Assembly (NCBI GenBank): GCA_023053575.1
Contig: JAKZAP010000010.1
Coordinates: 11,121,225 to 11,185,224 of the forward strand
Source: Branchinecta lynchi
Taxonomy: Eukaryota > Arthropoda > Branchiopoda > Anostraca > Branchinectidae
Direction of reading: 5' to 3'
Length of the DNA stretch: 64,000 nucleotides
A model generated the notes under the pieces. The model had not been told where the DNA came from and made no database searches. It worked only from the letters and a program-made list of their open reading frames with translations. The translations under genes were made by a program, and so were the position numbers. This document shows positions 22,086-32,629 of this stretch, in pieces. How positions within the stretch are numbered: the stretch's first letter is position 1; every line of letters begins with the position of its first letter.

Positions 22086-23418
22086 CTCCAACCATCTCCA
22101 CGTCCATCAAAAGATCGTTGTCATCAAGATGAAGCCATTTCCTCATTCCACCAGCGCTCACAATAACGTTGAACACATCGCTACTGATAATTCCATAAGC
22201 CAGCAGGATTCCTTGGTTGACAACCGACCCGTTGGCCATGGTGTCAATGATTTGCTCAAGGACGATGATTTCCTTTAAAGTGTCAGCAACATCTTGTCGT
22301 GCTGATTCAAAATATGCACTGTGACTTTTGAACACTTGGCGGCTCAGCTTAAATTTTTCAACTATAGCTGACTCGCAACCTCCACCAATTCTCACAATTT
22401 TATCGGTGAACTTACAAACACCTTCAAGAAACTGGTCTAAGGCATGGTTGGTGTAGGTAACGACTAAAATTGGTCCTTGTCCCTTCTTTGACCTCCAATA
22501 GCGACTGTTGTCTATCAAAGTCTGAATAATTCTTAGACCCACAAAGGTCTTTCCAGTACCTGGTGGGCCTTGTATAACCGTAAGGTTGCAGGTTAGGGCA
22601 TTCTTCAAGGCACGAAGCTGGCTATCATCAAGACCCAGCTGGATCGCACTAGGCCAAGAGTGCTGGTCTTCCACTGACACAGTGTAGCTCGAGGGGACAA
22701 CAGTGCCAGATATGTACTCCTTCACCTTGTATGTTGCATTTTTGGCACTGTTCAAATACGCAGGCATCCGTACAGTGGTATTTTTTCCAGTAACATACTC
22801 ACTAAGAGGCATGTTTACCTCGTTGAACTTGAGCAGGCTTGTCAGTACATTTCTATACATATCAAAGTATACTGGGGCTTCAATCAAAACAAATTCACTA
22901 TTAAGGTACTCTTTAACCTCGAAGGCACTTTCAAAGGTAACACCCACAAGGCCCCTCTTCAAGAAGTTCGGGCGCGTCATTGCAACAGTTGCAAGAACTG
23001 TTGTCGCGAAGTTGTCCCGTGTAATGCACAGCAACGACCCAGACATGAAACGCTGGTCCTGTTTCCAGTCAATAAGCCAATGTCGTGGACACCAGAACTT
23101 GATCACATGATATGCATGCTTGGAATTAAACGAAAAAATCCTTGATTTGGGATAAACATGCATGTTTCCATTCGGCATGTAAGAGGTTTTATCCAAGTAA
23201 GCTCTGACACCTTCTCGCAAGGGGCCTAGAAAATCTTCTCTGAGCAGATTGTAGTGTGTGGACAAGTAGTGCTCAACATCTCGATAGGGTCCATCAACGA
23301 TCGAAGGTTCCGGAAGCTGGGGATCTGGCCCAAGAATTTCCTCCACAGCTGGAACTTGAGGTATTCGACGGAAAGAACCCTTGTTCATCTTCGATGCTCC
23401 TGTGTACGAATTCAGCCA
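22086..23418 (-). CDS. ZNFX1-like superfamily 1 helicase, large exon with Walker A
   Basis: This long minus-strand exon has a 435-codon frame from the first Met at 23388, open up to a stop before 23418. It opens with GSFRRIPQVPAVEEIL and VDGPYRDVEHYLSTHYNLLR, followed by EDFLGPLREG, the region that leads into the ZNFX1 helicase core. Then come LGLDDSQLRALKNAL (Q-motif-like, residues about 252-266), GPPGTGKT (Walker A, about 274-281), ILVVTYTNHALDQFL (motif Ia, about 307-321) and KIVRIGGGCES. Family members have a long N-terminal part before this, so the Met may not be the true start and an upstream exon above 23.4 kb is likely. The donor is G/GTTAGT at 22086, phase 1. Role by homology: ATP-dependent RNA helicase in RNA surveillance or antiviral defence. 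Confidence 0.93.
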
Positions 23419-23589
23419 CTATGAATAACTGAAAATGGATATGTTCTTGTTAACCCATTCGGTAAGAAAACCTCGCCACAATGTAATGTCTTAGCCAGTC
23501 TTCCACAAATTCATGATCTTTGGTGCTTGCCTAAATAAAAGTTCTGTAGGGATTGCAAATCTCATCCATTGTGCTTAAGGGCAATAGAG

Positions 23590-23775
23590 TGTGCAACACG
23601 GGATTCCAAAAGCCGACGTGTCCGCGGTCATGAACCAAACGGTCGGCCAACGTCACCGGTCATTAGCCCAAACGGTCCGGCCGACGTCGTCGGTCATTCA
23701 CCCAAACGTCGGCCGACGTCGTCGGTCTTTAACCGAAACGCCAGCTGACCTGTCGGTCATGAACCGATACTGGCA
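23590..23775 (+). repeat. Four imperfect ~40-base tandem units (CGGCCGACGTCGTCGGTCAT)
   Basis: Units centre on CGGC(C/T)(G/A)ACGTC(G/A)(T/C)CGGTCAT and an AACCxAAACG spacer. The GC-rich, CpG-rich array sits 200 bases upstream (minus strand) of the helicase exon. It could be promoter-proximal or just a minisatellite. Confidence 0.6.
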
Positions 23776-23784
23776 ATAATGGCA

Positions 23785-23950
23785 ATTACACCGAATCCCG
23801 ATCATTATACCGCATAGAACTGTACTGATAGCCTATTTGGATTCTGTATGGCTACCAAATCCCCGATTCTGTATGGCTACCGAATCCCCGATTCTGTATG
23901 GCTACCGAATCCCCGATTCTGTATGGCTACCGAATCCCCGTCAATATACC
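23785..23950 (+). repeat. 25-base tandem repeat (ATTCTGTATGGCTACCGAAT)
   Basis: Four units with core ATTCTGTATGGCTACC(G/A)AATCCCCG lie end to end at about 23841-23940, nearly identical, preceded by single diverged words such as ATTACACCGAATCCCGAT. The same vocabulary appears, scattered and decayed, at 31840-32390, so this is a local expansion inside a dispersed repeat. Confidence 0.75.
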
Positions 23951-23982
23951 GAACAATTTTAGTAAAGTTCTTTGTTATTTTA

Positions 23983-24141
23983 AACTTATATCCGTCCTCA
24001 TTTAGATGCTTCACCGGTTTGGCATTATTCTCTTTCTGCTGAGCTTTCTGATCGCCTGGAAAATGCCCAAAAGAGAGCAGCGACAATCATTTTGGGTGAT
24101 CATAAGATTTCAAATGAAGAGGCTCTCATTAAAGTTTAACT
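23983..24141 (+). pseudogene. Non-LTR reverse transcriptase C-terminal fragment
   Basis: One frame encodes YIRPHLDASPVWHYSLSAEL, then SDRLENAQKRAATIILGDH. This is the (Y/F)xRPxLDYASPVW...LExxQKRA(A/T)xI(I/L) signature of CR1/L2-type retrotransposons, ending at a stop. It is only about 50 codons long, 5'-truncated, and was missed because the frame has no start codon. Confidence 0.75.
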
Positions 24142-24149
24142 GAAAAGCC

Positions 24150-24779
24150 AACTTATTTTTGTACCATTCAGCTGAACACACTACATTATTTGGATTGTTC
24201 TAATGGATTTTTGATTTTCCACTATCTGCTCTAGTAGTGACGTTCTGAATATCTGCAGCCGTCCCCACAACGCGAATTCTACTATTACGCGGAGAATTTG
24301 AATGTCAACACAAACGCGGCTTTTCAGTGGCCAGTGGCGATCTTGGTGAAGACTGCTTAGTGCCTGGACCGGCCTGAACACCAGTTTTGCAAATCTTTTT
24401 CGTCAAGTATACACATAGCACATAGACGTACCACAAATCTGACAGAGAAATTCCACTATATTAAAACAGATTATTCGTGAATAGCAGAGCAACGAAGTAA
24501 CGCATTTTCATCTGGTCTTCAAGCGTATTTCAGTAAATAAGCGATGGGTAACTAGATTGTCCTATCTCAGCCCTTTTCGGTTAAACTTTAAACTGGACGT
24601 TCCTGAATTAACTGACCACAGAAATACTCTTCAACAAATTTTGGAGCAAAGATCATGTGTTGTCCCCAGATGGGCGTCTATACTCCCCTCCCCTCCCGTT
24701 TTCCGTGCGTCGGTAAGAGAGGAACACTGGCAATCACTTGTCTTCATATCCTGCTAATTCTTCTGCCCAAGTTTTACAT
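24150..24779. other. Gap with one unrecognised open stretch
   Basis: The plus frame 24557-24757 contains LDVPELTDHRNTLQQILEQR and looks mildly protein-like, but I see no family motif and no clear splice borders. The rest holds nothing. Confidence 0.3.
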
Positions 24780-24990
24780 AGTAAGTAAGTAATTTATTTA
24801 TAACCCGCCGTTTTCAGAAAGCGGAGTAAATGAAGAAAATAAATAAAACACATACACATACACAATAATACACTTAATTTCAATCGTCGGCCAGGAAGCA
24901 GTGTAGAAGGTCGTGCGCTGGTTGCGTTCTGTTGTCAATGATTTTTGATAGCGACGAAGAAACATCGAAAAGGGTAACACCTGAATCTTG
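24780..24990 (-). mobile_element. 3' end of a retroposon, minus orientation
   Basis: Reading the minus strand, the segment ends CGGGTTATAAATAAATTAC followed by TTACTTACTT. AATAAATTACTTACTT-like ends are typical of CR1/L2-group 3' tails. No coding part remains. Confidence 0.5.
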
Positions 24991-24999
24991 AATTTTGAA

Positions 25000-25155
25000 C
25001 TTCTCTTTGAGTTTCCATCCCATCATTTATTTCTGGTCATACCTTGTAAGTGTATTAGTTAATTTGTTTCGTGTCTGTGTGTTTCGTAAATATTTTATTC
25101 CTCTTCTAGGTTTAAGCTATTTGGAAAATAAACTTGACTGATTGATTGATTGAAA
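25000..25155 (+). mobile_element. 3' end of a retroposon with TGAT repeats, plus orientation
   Basis: It ends GGAAAATAAACTTGACTGAT followed by TGATTGATTGAAA. A short terminal microsatellite after an AATAAA-like word is typical of non-LTR 3' ends. It has no coding part and faces the preceding minus-strand tail. Confidence 0.5.
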
Positions 25156-25455
25156 CAAATCGTCGGCTGAAAGCCCCTACGAAAGCCCATGATTTTCATA
25201 AGCTAATACGCAGAAGACCTAACAGTAAAAGTTAGGACTTACCCCTTTTGTAGAGTACTTGAAGGCTGGCGTGGTGGATTACCTCAGATAAGCAGACAAT
25301 CAAAAGGAGTGACTGACCAAGAACTGACATTTTAGCGCAAAATAAAAGGGTTGCAGGCAAGTGCTAGTGCAGGCTACTCCTTCCTTACAGATTTTGGTGA
25401 GTCTTTCTGGTAGATTAGAACTGTAGTGAGAAAAAGCTAAACTTGGATACCCCAG

Positions 25456-25790
25456 CCCAGTCTACCACAAATCCCTGATTTTTGGATACCCTATGCCAAA
25501 CGCTGGGTATATCTAGCATTTAGCATAACCTATGCCTAACGCTGGATACCCTATGCCAAACGCTGGATAGCTGTTGGTAACCTAACCCTGACCTACCTCA
25601 ATAGAAAAGAGTTCTGATTGGTTGATTTTTTAGCTTCACTCAAATCATCAATATTTTACTGGGTTACAGTATACAGAACCTGGCATAGTGTATCCAGCGT
25701 TAGGCATAGGGTATACCAAACGCTAGACATATCCGGCGTTTGGCATATGGTATCCAAAAATCAGGGGTTTGCGGTTGACTGCCCTAGCCC
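25456..25790. mobile_element. Foldback MITE (ends AAATCCCTGATTTTTGGATACC)
   Basis: The left end CCCTGATTTTTGGATACCC matches the reverse complement of GGTATCCAAAAATCAGGGG at the right. Inside, TATGCCAAACGCTGG alternates in both orientations, so the whole 330 bases can fold on itself. A diverged second copy is at 29645-29885. Confidence 0.8.
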
Positions 25791-26479
25791 CCCCAGCCCC
25801 CCCCCCCTATCCCCAAAGTCACAATCTGTTAGGAAAAAGAAAACAACATGTGCAAGCACAAAATCGTCAAACATAATTGCCTGACATTTACTTCTTACGC
25901 TGTTGGGGAATCAAGGAATCAGATTTCACGCTAAATTCAGAAGAGCTTTGCAAACCACCATGAATAACTGATAGGATCAAACTGGGAATTACTGGGATGG
26001 AATGCTGTACAACAGTACAAGGGACTACACCATGACGAATAAACCAGGTGCAAATTTCGAACTGAATTTAGAAGTCGGGCATTTGCATTTGAAAAGATCC
26101 CGAGCTGACGAGACTTAAATTTGTCCGGCTTTGACCGACAAAAAATCCTGATTTGCTGGTCTATGTTTCGCGCCGACAAACTAGCAAACTTTCGCCTGAC
26201 GAAAGTACATTCTCAGGAGCTTCAGAGAAAGAGTCTTCCTCTCCCCCCCCCCCCGATACCTATTACCCAACCCTGGCCTTGACAACGTCTACAATCTGTA
26301 AGATGCAGCAGGTGTCAACTTGAGGACGAACTTCTTGGCAGTGTCTGTCGTTCCACTTATGAAAATCGGTACTACACACGATCTTGTTCCCTCTCACCGT
26401 TTGTCGGGGAAAACATGTGTCAGGAGCTAATAGTTGCGTTTCCGCAAATACCATGGTATCTGATACCACGCTAAAGTCG

Positions 26480-27450
26480 TTTTTAGTGGAATGTTCCTTG
26501 GAACAATCCACTATTGCCAGCGCTGTAGCAGCTTTCGGTTTCTGGTTTTCACCGTATTTTGTGGAGAGCATAACTCGTGAACCAGTGCAAGTATCAATCT
26601 CAAACTTGGTACGCTAGTGGGTAGTGGGGTCTAGTTGTGCCTTTTGGGGGTCCCACCCCCACCCCAATCCGGTTCAGGGGCAAATGGGCCCAGATTGCCC
26701 AGTGAATAAAGTTCATAACTTGACCAGAACTGGACATAGGACGATGAAATCCCTTGGACGTGTAGATTCTAGGGCTGGGAAATTGCTTTTAAAGTTGCAT
26801 CTCCCCCACCCACCCCGTTCATGGGCAACTGGGCCCAGATTGCCCAGGAGTAAAGTTCGTTACCCTTGCTAGGAATAAACAGGTGTCAAGTTGAAACTTG
26901 GTAGGATTGTGAGCATTGGGGTCTCTTTTTACTTGTTGCGGGTCCCCCATTTGGTTCAGGGGCAATTGGGCCCAGATTAACCATTTTTTAATGTTTTCGA
27001 TTGACAATACCAGGAGATAAGTCGATGAAATTCCTTTGTGCTTTTGGATTATAGGGACTGGGGAGAGTTGAACCGCCCCCACCCTCCCAATACATGGGCA
27101 AGTGGGCCTAAAATTGCCAATGAAAAAAGTGTTTGGCCCGTGACTGGAATCAAACTCTAAGCTGGTATAGGCCTACTTGAGGAAAAACGGTGTAAATACA
27201 CATTTTGATGGGTCCCGACCCCCCCCCCCCTCCCGTTCATGGGCAGCTGGGCCCAGATTTCTCATGAGTTAAGTTCGTCTATGACAGGTCTCAAGTCCAA
27301 CTCTTCTATATTTGGGGAGATATATCTATGGATGAGGATTTTGTGTAACATCAACAAATAAGACGACGCGACGTACTTTAATCTTTAAAGAACAGTTGGA
27401 AACTGGACTGTTTTGTCATATGATCGATGATATGCCATTCTTAATCAGTC
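26480..27450. repeat. Right arm of the ~970-base inverted repeat
   Basis: This is the reverse complement of 18270-19240 with scattered substitutions. Both arms encode a similar peptide around KPKAATALAIVDC (minus strand here, plus strand in the other arm), but the frame shifts outside the arm. This reflects repeat homology, not a shown gene. Confidence 0.85.
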
Positions 27451-27649
27451 GCCATTCAGTCGCACCCCAGAGCAGACACAACTATTCATTCCGGTGCGCA
27501 CAGAGTTATACTCGTCCAACAGAGTGAGATAGAACTATACAAAAACTGTCCGGCAGAAAATTTGATCGAGACAGTCAGATAGTTCGCAACTCAATGCTCA
27601 GTATCGCAATGCTTGAGCCAAGTGGAAGTGTCTAGACTTTTTTGCTGAC

Positions 27650-27755
27650 ATATTATCGTGTTGCCGGAGGAAAAAAGTTTGCTGCGATATTTGCAAACAG
27701 ATTGGATATTTTAGAAGCTTCATTTCGTCGACAGGGACAAGAAGGCCCCGGGGAA
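27650..27755 (+). CDS. Exon upstream of the PWWP exon (5' border uncertain)
   Basis: The frame reads KKFAAIFANRLDILEASFRR, then QGQEGPGE, and ends at an exact GTAAGT donor at 27756. Phase 0 here agrees with the PWWP exon 62 bases on. I see no in-frame Met, and the frame opens after a stop at 27635-27637, so this is either an internal exon or a first exon with an unusual border. I do not recognise the peptide. Confidence 0.5.
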
Positions 27756-27817
27756 GTAAGTCAACTAGTATTATCTACATGTTAATAATCCGCAAAGCAT
27801 AATGGTAGTTTCATCAG

Positions 27818-27994
27818 GGTGATTTGGCACTGGCCAGTTTTGCCGGTTATCCGTTATGGCCAGTCCGTATCCTACGTGCGAACAAAGCTCCATCAGGAAA
27901 GTTCCAGTACAGCGTTTTCTGCTACGGAAGCCATGACAGATGCAGTGTCACAGAATCCCAACTTCAGATATTCAGATACTACGGTCCGACCGTG
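27818..27994 (+). CDS. PWWP-domain exon
   Basis: After the acceptor TTTCATCAG the exon reads GDLALASFAGYPLWPVRIL, then SGKFQYSVFCYGSHDRCSVT and ESQLQIFRYYG. This matches the PWWP fold: GDLVxAK-type start, GYPxWPxxV (the name-giving motif, here YPLWPV), a YxVxFxGxHD strand ending in SHD, and an aromatic/hydrophobic helix start after it. PWWP domains bind methylated histone H3 tails and DNA in chromatin proteins (HDGF, LEDGF, NSD, MSH6, BRPF families); I cannot say which protein this is. A GTAACT donor after 27994 keeps phase 0; without splicing the frame ends 7 codons later. No later exon is recognised, as the next kilobase is repeat. Confidence 0.75.
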
Positions 27995-28244
27995 GTAACT
28001 GGTCATGGTATCTGAAAAGTCATCTCACTTTCATCAAATTTTGTCAGATTGGTGAGAAAGAAGTTTAGCACTTAGTGATGTTACAGGATATCTGTTTTTC
28101 TTTTGGGATGATTTAGAAAACTACAATTTCGGCAATAGTCGTTTTGCAGAGCACCGTCTATCACATACCACGATAGCTGCAAAAACCACTAATTGAAGAT
28201 CCAGGTACCGGGGTAACAGATACCATAGTATCAGCAAAAACACA

Positions 28245-28680
28245 ACTAATGTTCCCCAACCGTTCGAGGAATCTATTTGCCTAGGACTAATCATCCCTGC
28301 AAAGTTGGGAAATCGATGTGCCCTGGGCTAACTTTCCCCGAGTGTCCAGAGCTAATGTTCAAACATAATCAAATAATCAATTTTACGATCGGAGAATCGA
28401 AGTGATGTGTCAGGCTAATGTTCTTTTCTCTGACATATTGATTTTGTTGGACTGAGGTTGGGGAATCCAAGTGCCAGGGGCTACTGTTCCCCGATTAGCA
28501 ATAATGGTGTTTGAGGTCTGGGAATATAAGTGTCAGGGGCAAATGTTCCGAACAATCAAATACTGATTTTGTTGAGTTGAAGTCGCGGAATCCAAGTGCC
28601 AGAGCTAATGTTCCTGATGCAAAGAAATGTGTATACTGAGATGAGGGAATCTAAGTAACAGCGGGCTAATGCTTCCCAAC
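28245..28680 (+). repeat. Degenerate tandem repeat (GGGGAATCCAAGTGCCAGGG...AATGTTCC)
   Basis: Six or so units of 60-90 bases carry TTTTGTTGAGTTGAGGTC, GGGAATC(C/G)AAGTG and GCTAATGTTC(C) blocks, all in the same direction. Two more units are at 29520-29640, so 28685-29520 looks like an insertion into, or an unrelated stretch between, parts of one array. Confidence 0.65.
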
Positions 28681-28684
28681 AAGC

Positions 28685-29519
28685 AACTACATTTTGAAGA
28701 TTTTACGTCTCACCACCATGATGGGTGTCTTTGCGTTGATGCCATATGAATAGTTCGACGGGTGGCGTCACCATCGAGCGATGGGTTTCTCCCATTTTAC
28801 GATGCTCCTAGAGACAGACGCTATAAGTTCATTGGAACGTTTCTTGAGTGGGGATTTGAGGCATACTTTTACGACCTCGAGAACCTCAGAATAAGCTCCT
28901 TTCAACTCTCTGAGACTTCCGAAAACATCGAAAACATTTTATGGTTTCTGTAGAAGCTTTGACACTTCGGGCTACCAAAGCTTGACTCTTCAGCTCTATA
29001 ACTTTGAATTCAACTTTATCGAAGTACGTCAGAATCTCAAGTAGATCTGGATCCATGAAATCTTCGAATTTGGGGTTAAAACCTCAATGCCCACAAAGAC
29101 GATTGCAAAGCGCGCAAGGCAATTTATGTTGAAACCTTGCGCTGCAGGACAAGATATAGAGAAATAAAAATAACATGCAAGACAGAAGTTTTTGCTCAAA
29201 ACAAGATTATACTGAACTTTGGCAGCAGGCCAAGATTTCGAGAATCATCCTGTTTTCTGCCAAAATACAAAGATTTTGGAACAAAGCCAAACTGTTTTCA
29301 ACCTTCAGTCAATTGCTGAATTCGAGATTCAGAAAAAAAAACAAAAAAAAAACAAGAAGCTTCTGAGTTGTCATTTTGGGCCCCGCGAAAATTCAGGGGG
29401 GGGGCATGACCCCCACTATTGCCCCCCTCAAATGGTGCCACAGATGGCATCATGCAGTGACACTTTTGGCTGGATGGCATCATCTGTCGAGACCAACAGC
29501 CTTTCACGCAAAAGTTACC
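28685..29519. other. Stretch between two parts of a tandem array, unrecognised
   Basis: The plus frame 28762-28953 begins with GTG and has no known motif. An A-rich tract at 29330-29352 and a G9 run near 29397 are present. I see no ends that would define an inserted element. Confidence 0.3.
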
Positions 29520-29644
29520 CCTTGATTTTGTTGAGTTGAGATCGGGGAATCGAATTGTCATGGACTAATGTTCACCAATAAGCAAAAAGTCAGTTGTTGG
29601 ATTGAGACCAGGGAATCGAATTATCAGGGGTTAATCAGTCAACC

Positions 29645-29885
29645 AGAAATGCCTGACTTTTTAACACCCTATGCCAAACGGTGGATATCTACAGCGTTTG
29701 GCACAGCCTATGCCTAATGCTGGATACTCTACGACAAACGCTGGATACCTGTTGGTACCCTAACCCTGACCTGCCCCACTGTAGGTGTATTTTGATTGGT
29801 TGATTTCTGGGCTTCACTCAAATCATTATTGTGTTAGTGTATCCAGGATTTGACATAGTGTATCCAACTAGGCATAGGGTAGACT
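29645..29885. mobile_element. Diverged copy of the 25456-25790 foldback MITE
   Basis: It shares CCCTATGCCAAACG(G/C)TGGAT, CTGTTGGTA(C/A)CCTAACCCTG and GGTTGATTT with the better copy. The outer ends are lost, and it is inserted in or next to the degenerate tandem array. Confidence 0.7.
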
Positions 29886-29889
29886 AAAG

Positions 29890-31360
29890 GGGCTAATGCT
29901 CCTCGCCTGAAAATATTATGCTATGGCCCAGATAAAATTGGATACTTTTGTATTTCTCTTCTAATCTAACTTATAATTTTTGTCTTAGCCTATTTAGGCT
30001 GATTTATGCAGGATTTAGGCTACTTTTTTTTCCTTCTCTTACTTTTTACCGGTTTGTATTAGGCTACTTTTTATCTCAAAACCAATATTTGTTAATCAGA
30101 AAACATGAACCCCTGGCAAATTGAGTTCAGGTTCTTTTTAATAACAAACTAAATAACAAAATGTCCAGAGCCCGGCTGAGAAGACAAATTCGTAATGCAC
30201 GGGATGGAAAGACTTCTTTAAATAACTGCAACATTTATACTTCACTACATGCCATTCATACAAATGGAAATATGCGTATTCCCCCGTCAGCACCCGGTCC
30301 CCAACACCACTCGTTGACAAGTCCAGCGAAACAAACAATAACAAATAAAACTAAAAGATAACAAGAACCGAGGAAAATTTATCTCAGTCCAAGGAAGGAT
30401 CCTGGACTGAGTAGTCACATCCCCCAGGTTCAGTATCTTCAAAACGGATAAAATGGGAACAAACTTAACCTCCCAAAGGCAATCCGCATTAACTAACAAC
30501 AACTCACTTATCACGAAACAAATTCTCAATATAACAACATAAATTTGAGTTCCTGATCTCAAAATCAATACTTGTTTTATTATGAGCGAACATTAGCTCT
30601 GGACTGGCTCTAGACCTGTCATCGGCAGGAATGTTGCCCTCTGTTACCCAGGAGTCAGGACAAGCCATCAATTCCCTAACTTTGCAGGGATGATTAATTA
30701 GCCATGAGTAAATAGATTTCCCCAATCTGTCAGGGAATATCAACTACTGCCATACCAACTCCCTAACAAACAGGAAACAATGGCATATGCAGTACCACTT
30801 TCCAGATATCGCAAGTGCATTTTCGTTGGGGGGGGGGGGGGGTGCAGAGCCAAAATTTTACCGAATATGCAAAGATTTTGACCGAATCCTAGAAAACTGC
30901 AGTTCGAGCTTTAAACTATGGAACAGAAAGGATAGGTAGGAAGAGGAACATTAAGGGGAAGAATGAAAGACGATAAGCCAACTACTAGGCAGCGTTGTGG
31001 CATAGGCCACTTGGAGAATATATTGCCGGGCACGATTGAAGTAACGGCTTCTATCATTATAGCCAAGAGAAAATTAAATCGATCGGCTAAAATTTAACTG
31101 CTCCTCGTACAGGTTCTATCATTTGCCGCGGATTAAATACCGAGACTCTAAGAAGTTCTAGAAACCGGATGTAGAGACGTTCAGGCAACCGGAGCTACAG
31201 TAGTCTAGTCAATATACTACCCATGATCACATGAAGTGAGCGCCGCTGACATAATGTGAGCACCCAAGGCAAGATTAAGATAGATTTTTCCGGCCGCATT
31301 TAACTATTTTAGCTAGATTCTACCTTTTAATGTTTCGAAATCCCAATCCTAAAACTGGCT
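29890..31360. other. Gap: nothing firmly recognised
   Basis: The plus frame 30161-30361 starts MSRARLRRQIRNARDGKTSL. It has a reasonable ATG context but no family match and no splice support. A G13-16 run is at about 30829. No repeat family of this window matches here. Confidence 0.3.
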
Positions 31361-31365
31361 TAAAC

Positions 31366-31645
31366 GAAAGGCGTCACTAGCCAAATTGTTTGGGGGGGGG
31401 GACGAGGCATTTACCGAGTGGCTAGTAATTTTTACCGATTGTTTCTGCAGCATTTTTCATAAAAATCCACTGATTTTCAGAAAAACCGACTATTTTGACA
31501 AAAAAAAATAGACCAATTTTCAGAAAAAACTACTGTTTTCATGAAAAAAATCAACTGTTTTGACGCGCCAACTCGGTTATTTTTTACCGACTGACCGAAA
31601 GCATTGGAGGGGGGGGTATCCCCCCCCCCAGTCGTGACGCCCCTG
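31366..31645 (-). mobile_element. hAT-like MITE, reverse orientation, near-exact target duplication
   Basis: It is the reverse complement of the family: starts GAAAGGCGTCACTAGCC and ends GTCGTGACGCCCCTG. GCTTAAAC lies before it and GGTTAAAC after it (7 of 8). It has the same internal GTCGGTAAA boxes and A/T-rich tandem units. Confidence 0.85.
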
Positions 31646-31839
31646 GGTTAAACCCGAGTCAGATGACGCGCTTTTCCACAAAATAGAGAATATTAAGAAA
31701 AGCGTCTCAGGCGGATTTTTCGAAACATTTGTGATTATATCTTGTTTTTGGGATCTAAAAAAGTAAGGACTACCGATAAAATCACAGATCAGCCATTTTG
31801 TCTCCGACTAGTGCTTCACTCGACCCATTTCCGTTTCGA

Positions 31840-32395
31840 GGTTCGTGGTAACTCCCGAATCCTGGCAATTATACCGAATCCCAGTTATTATAGCGAATAA
31901 GTTTGGACTAATAGCATGTTCGGAATTCTATAAAACTATTGTATCCTGGTTATTATCCCGAATTGTTTTGATATCAAAAGACTACCGAATAATATTTTTA
32001 TTCTGTATAATTTCGTCGAAACTGGAGCAAAAGTCGGGATTTGTGGTAACTACCGAATCCTGAAAATTATACTGAATAAATTACTGAATGCCAATCATGA
32101 TACCGATAATCTTGAACCGAAAGCTTATTCGGGATTCTGTTTAACTACCGAATCTCCATAAATATACCGAATAGTTCTGGCATCGAAAAATTAACAAATA
32201 ATCTCAGCAAATTCTCTCACCGAGTTTGTGATAACTACCAAATACTGGCAATTGTACAGAATAGACTTGTACTGGTAGCCTATTTTGAATTCTGAATTAC
32301 CACCGAATCCCCGTAAATGTACCGAAAAGTTGGGCTAACGAGAAATACCGAACAATTTAAGTAAATTCGGGGCCTCCGGCCCCAAATTTTATCGA
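31840..32395 (+). repeat. Decayed dispersed repeat rich in (T)ACCGAAT words
   Basis: About a dozen scattered ACCGAAT(C/A) words occur, with ATTCTG(T/A) and ATAATACCGA contexts, same direction. It is the decayed relative of 23785-23950, including the shared string AGCCTATTTTGAATTCTG-like segment near 32275. Confidence 0.6.
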
Positions 32396-32629
32396 ATCTA
32401 AAAAACGTGGGGGGGGGGGCGGCTCACGGCAAAGTAACAGGACTAGCAAATTATAATAGCCAAAAGTTGCAAAAAAAACAAATTTCAACTGCTGCTAGCT
32501 TTTGGCAATGCTGTAAGCTTTTGATGGAGAAGATTGCAATACTCTTGATGACTAACTCTCCTTGCCGATGCAAAATCGTCGGGTACCTAGCGGAAGAGCC
32601 AGAAGTGGTATCAACTCGGGTATCCCAGC

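Noticed and set aside
23785..23950. CRISPR-like array of 25-base repeats
   Set aside because: Repeats are contiguous without unique spacers, and the genome is eukaryotic.
30161..30361. 66-codon frame starting MSRARLRRQ as a gene
   Set aside because: No family match, no splice sites, no repeat evidence; left as unknown.
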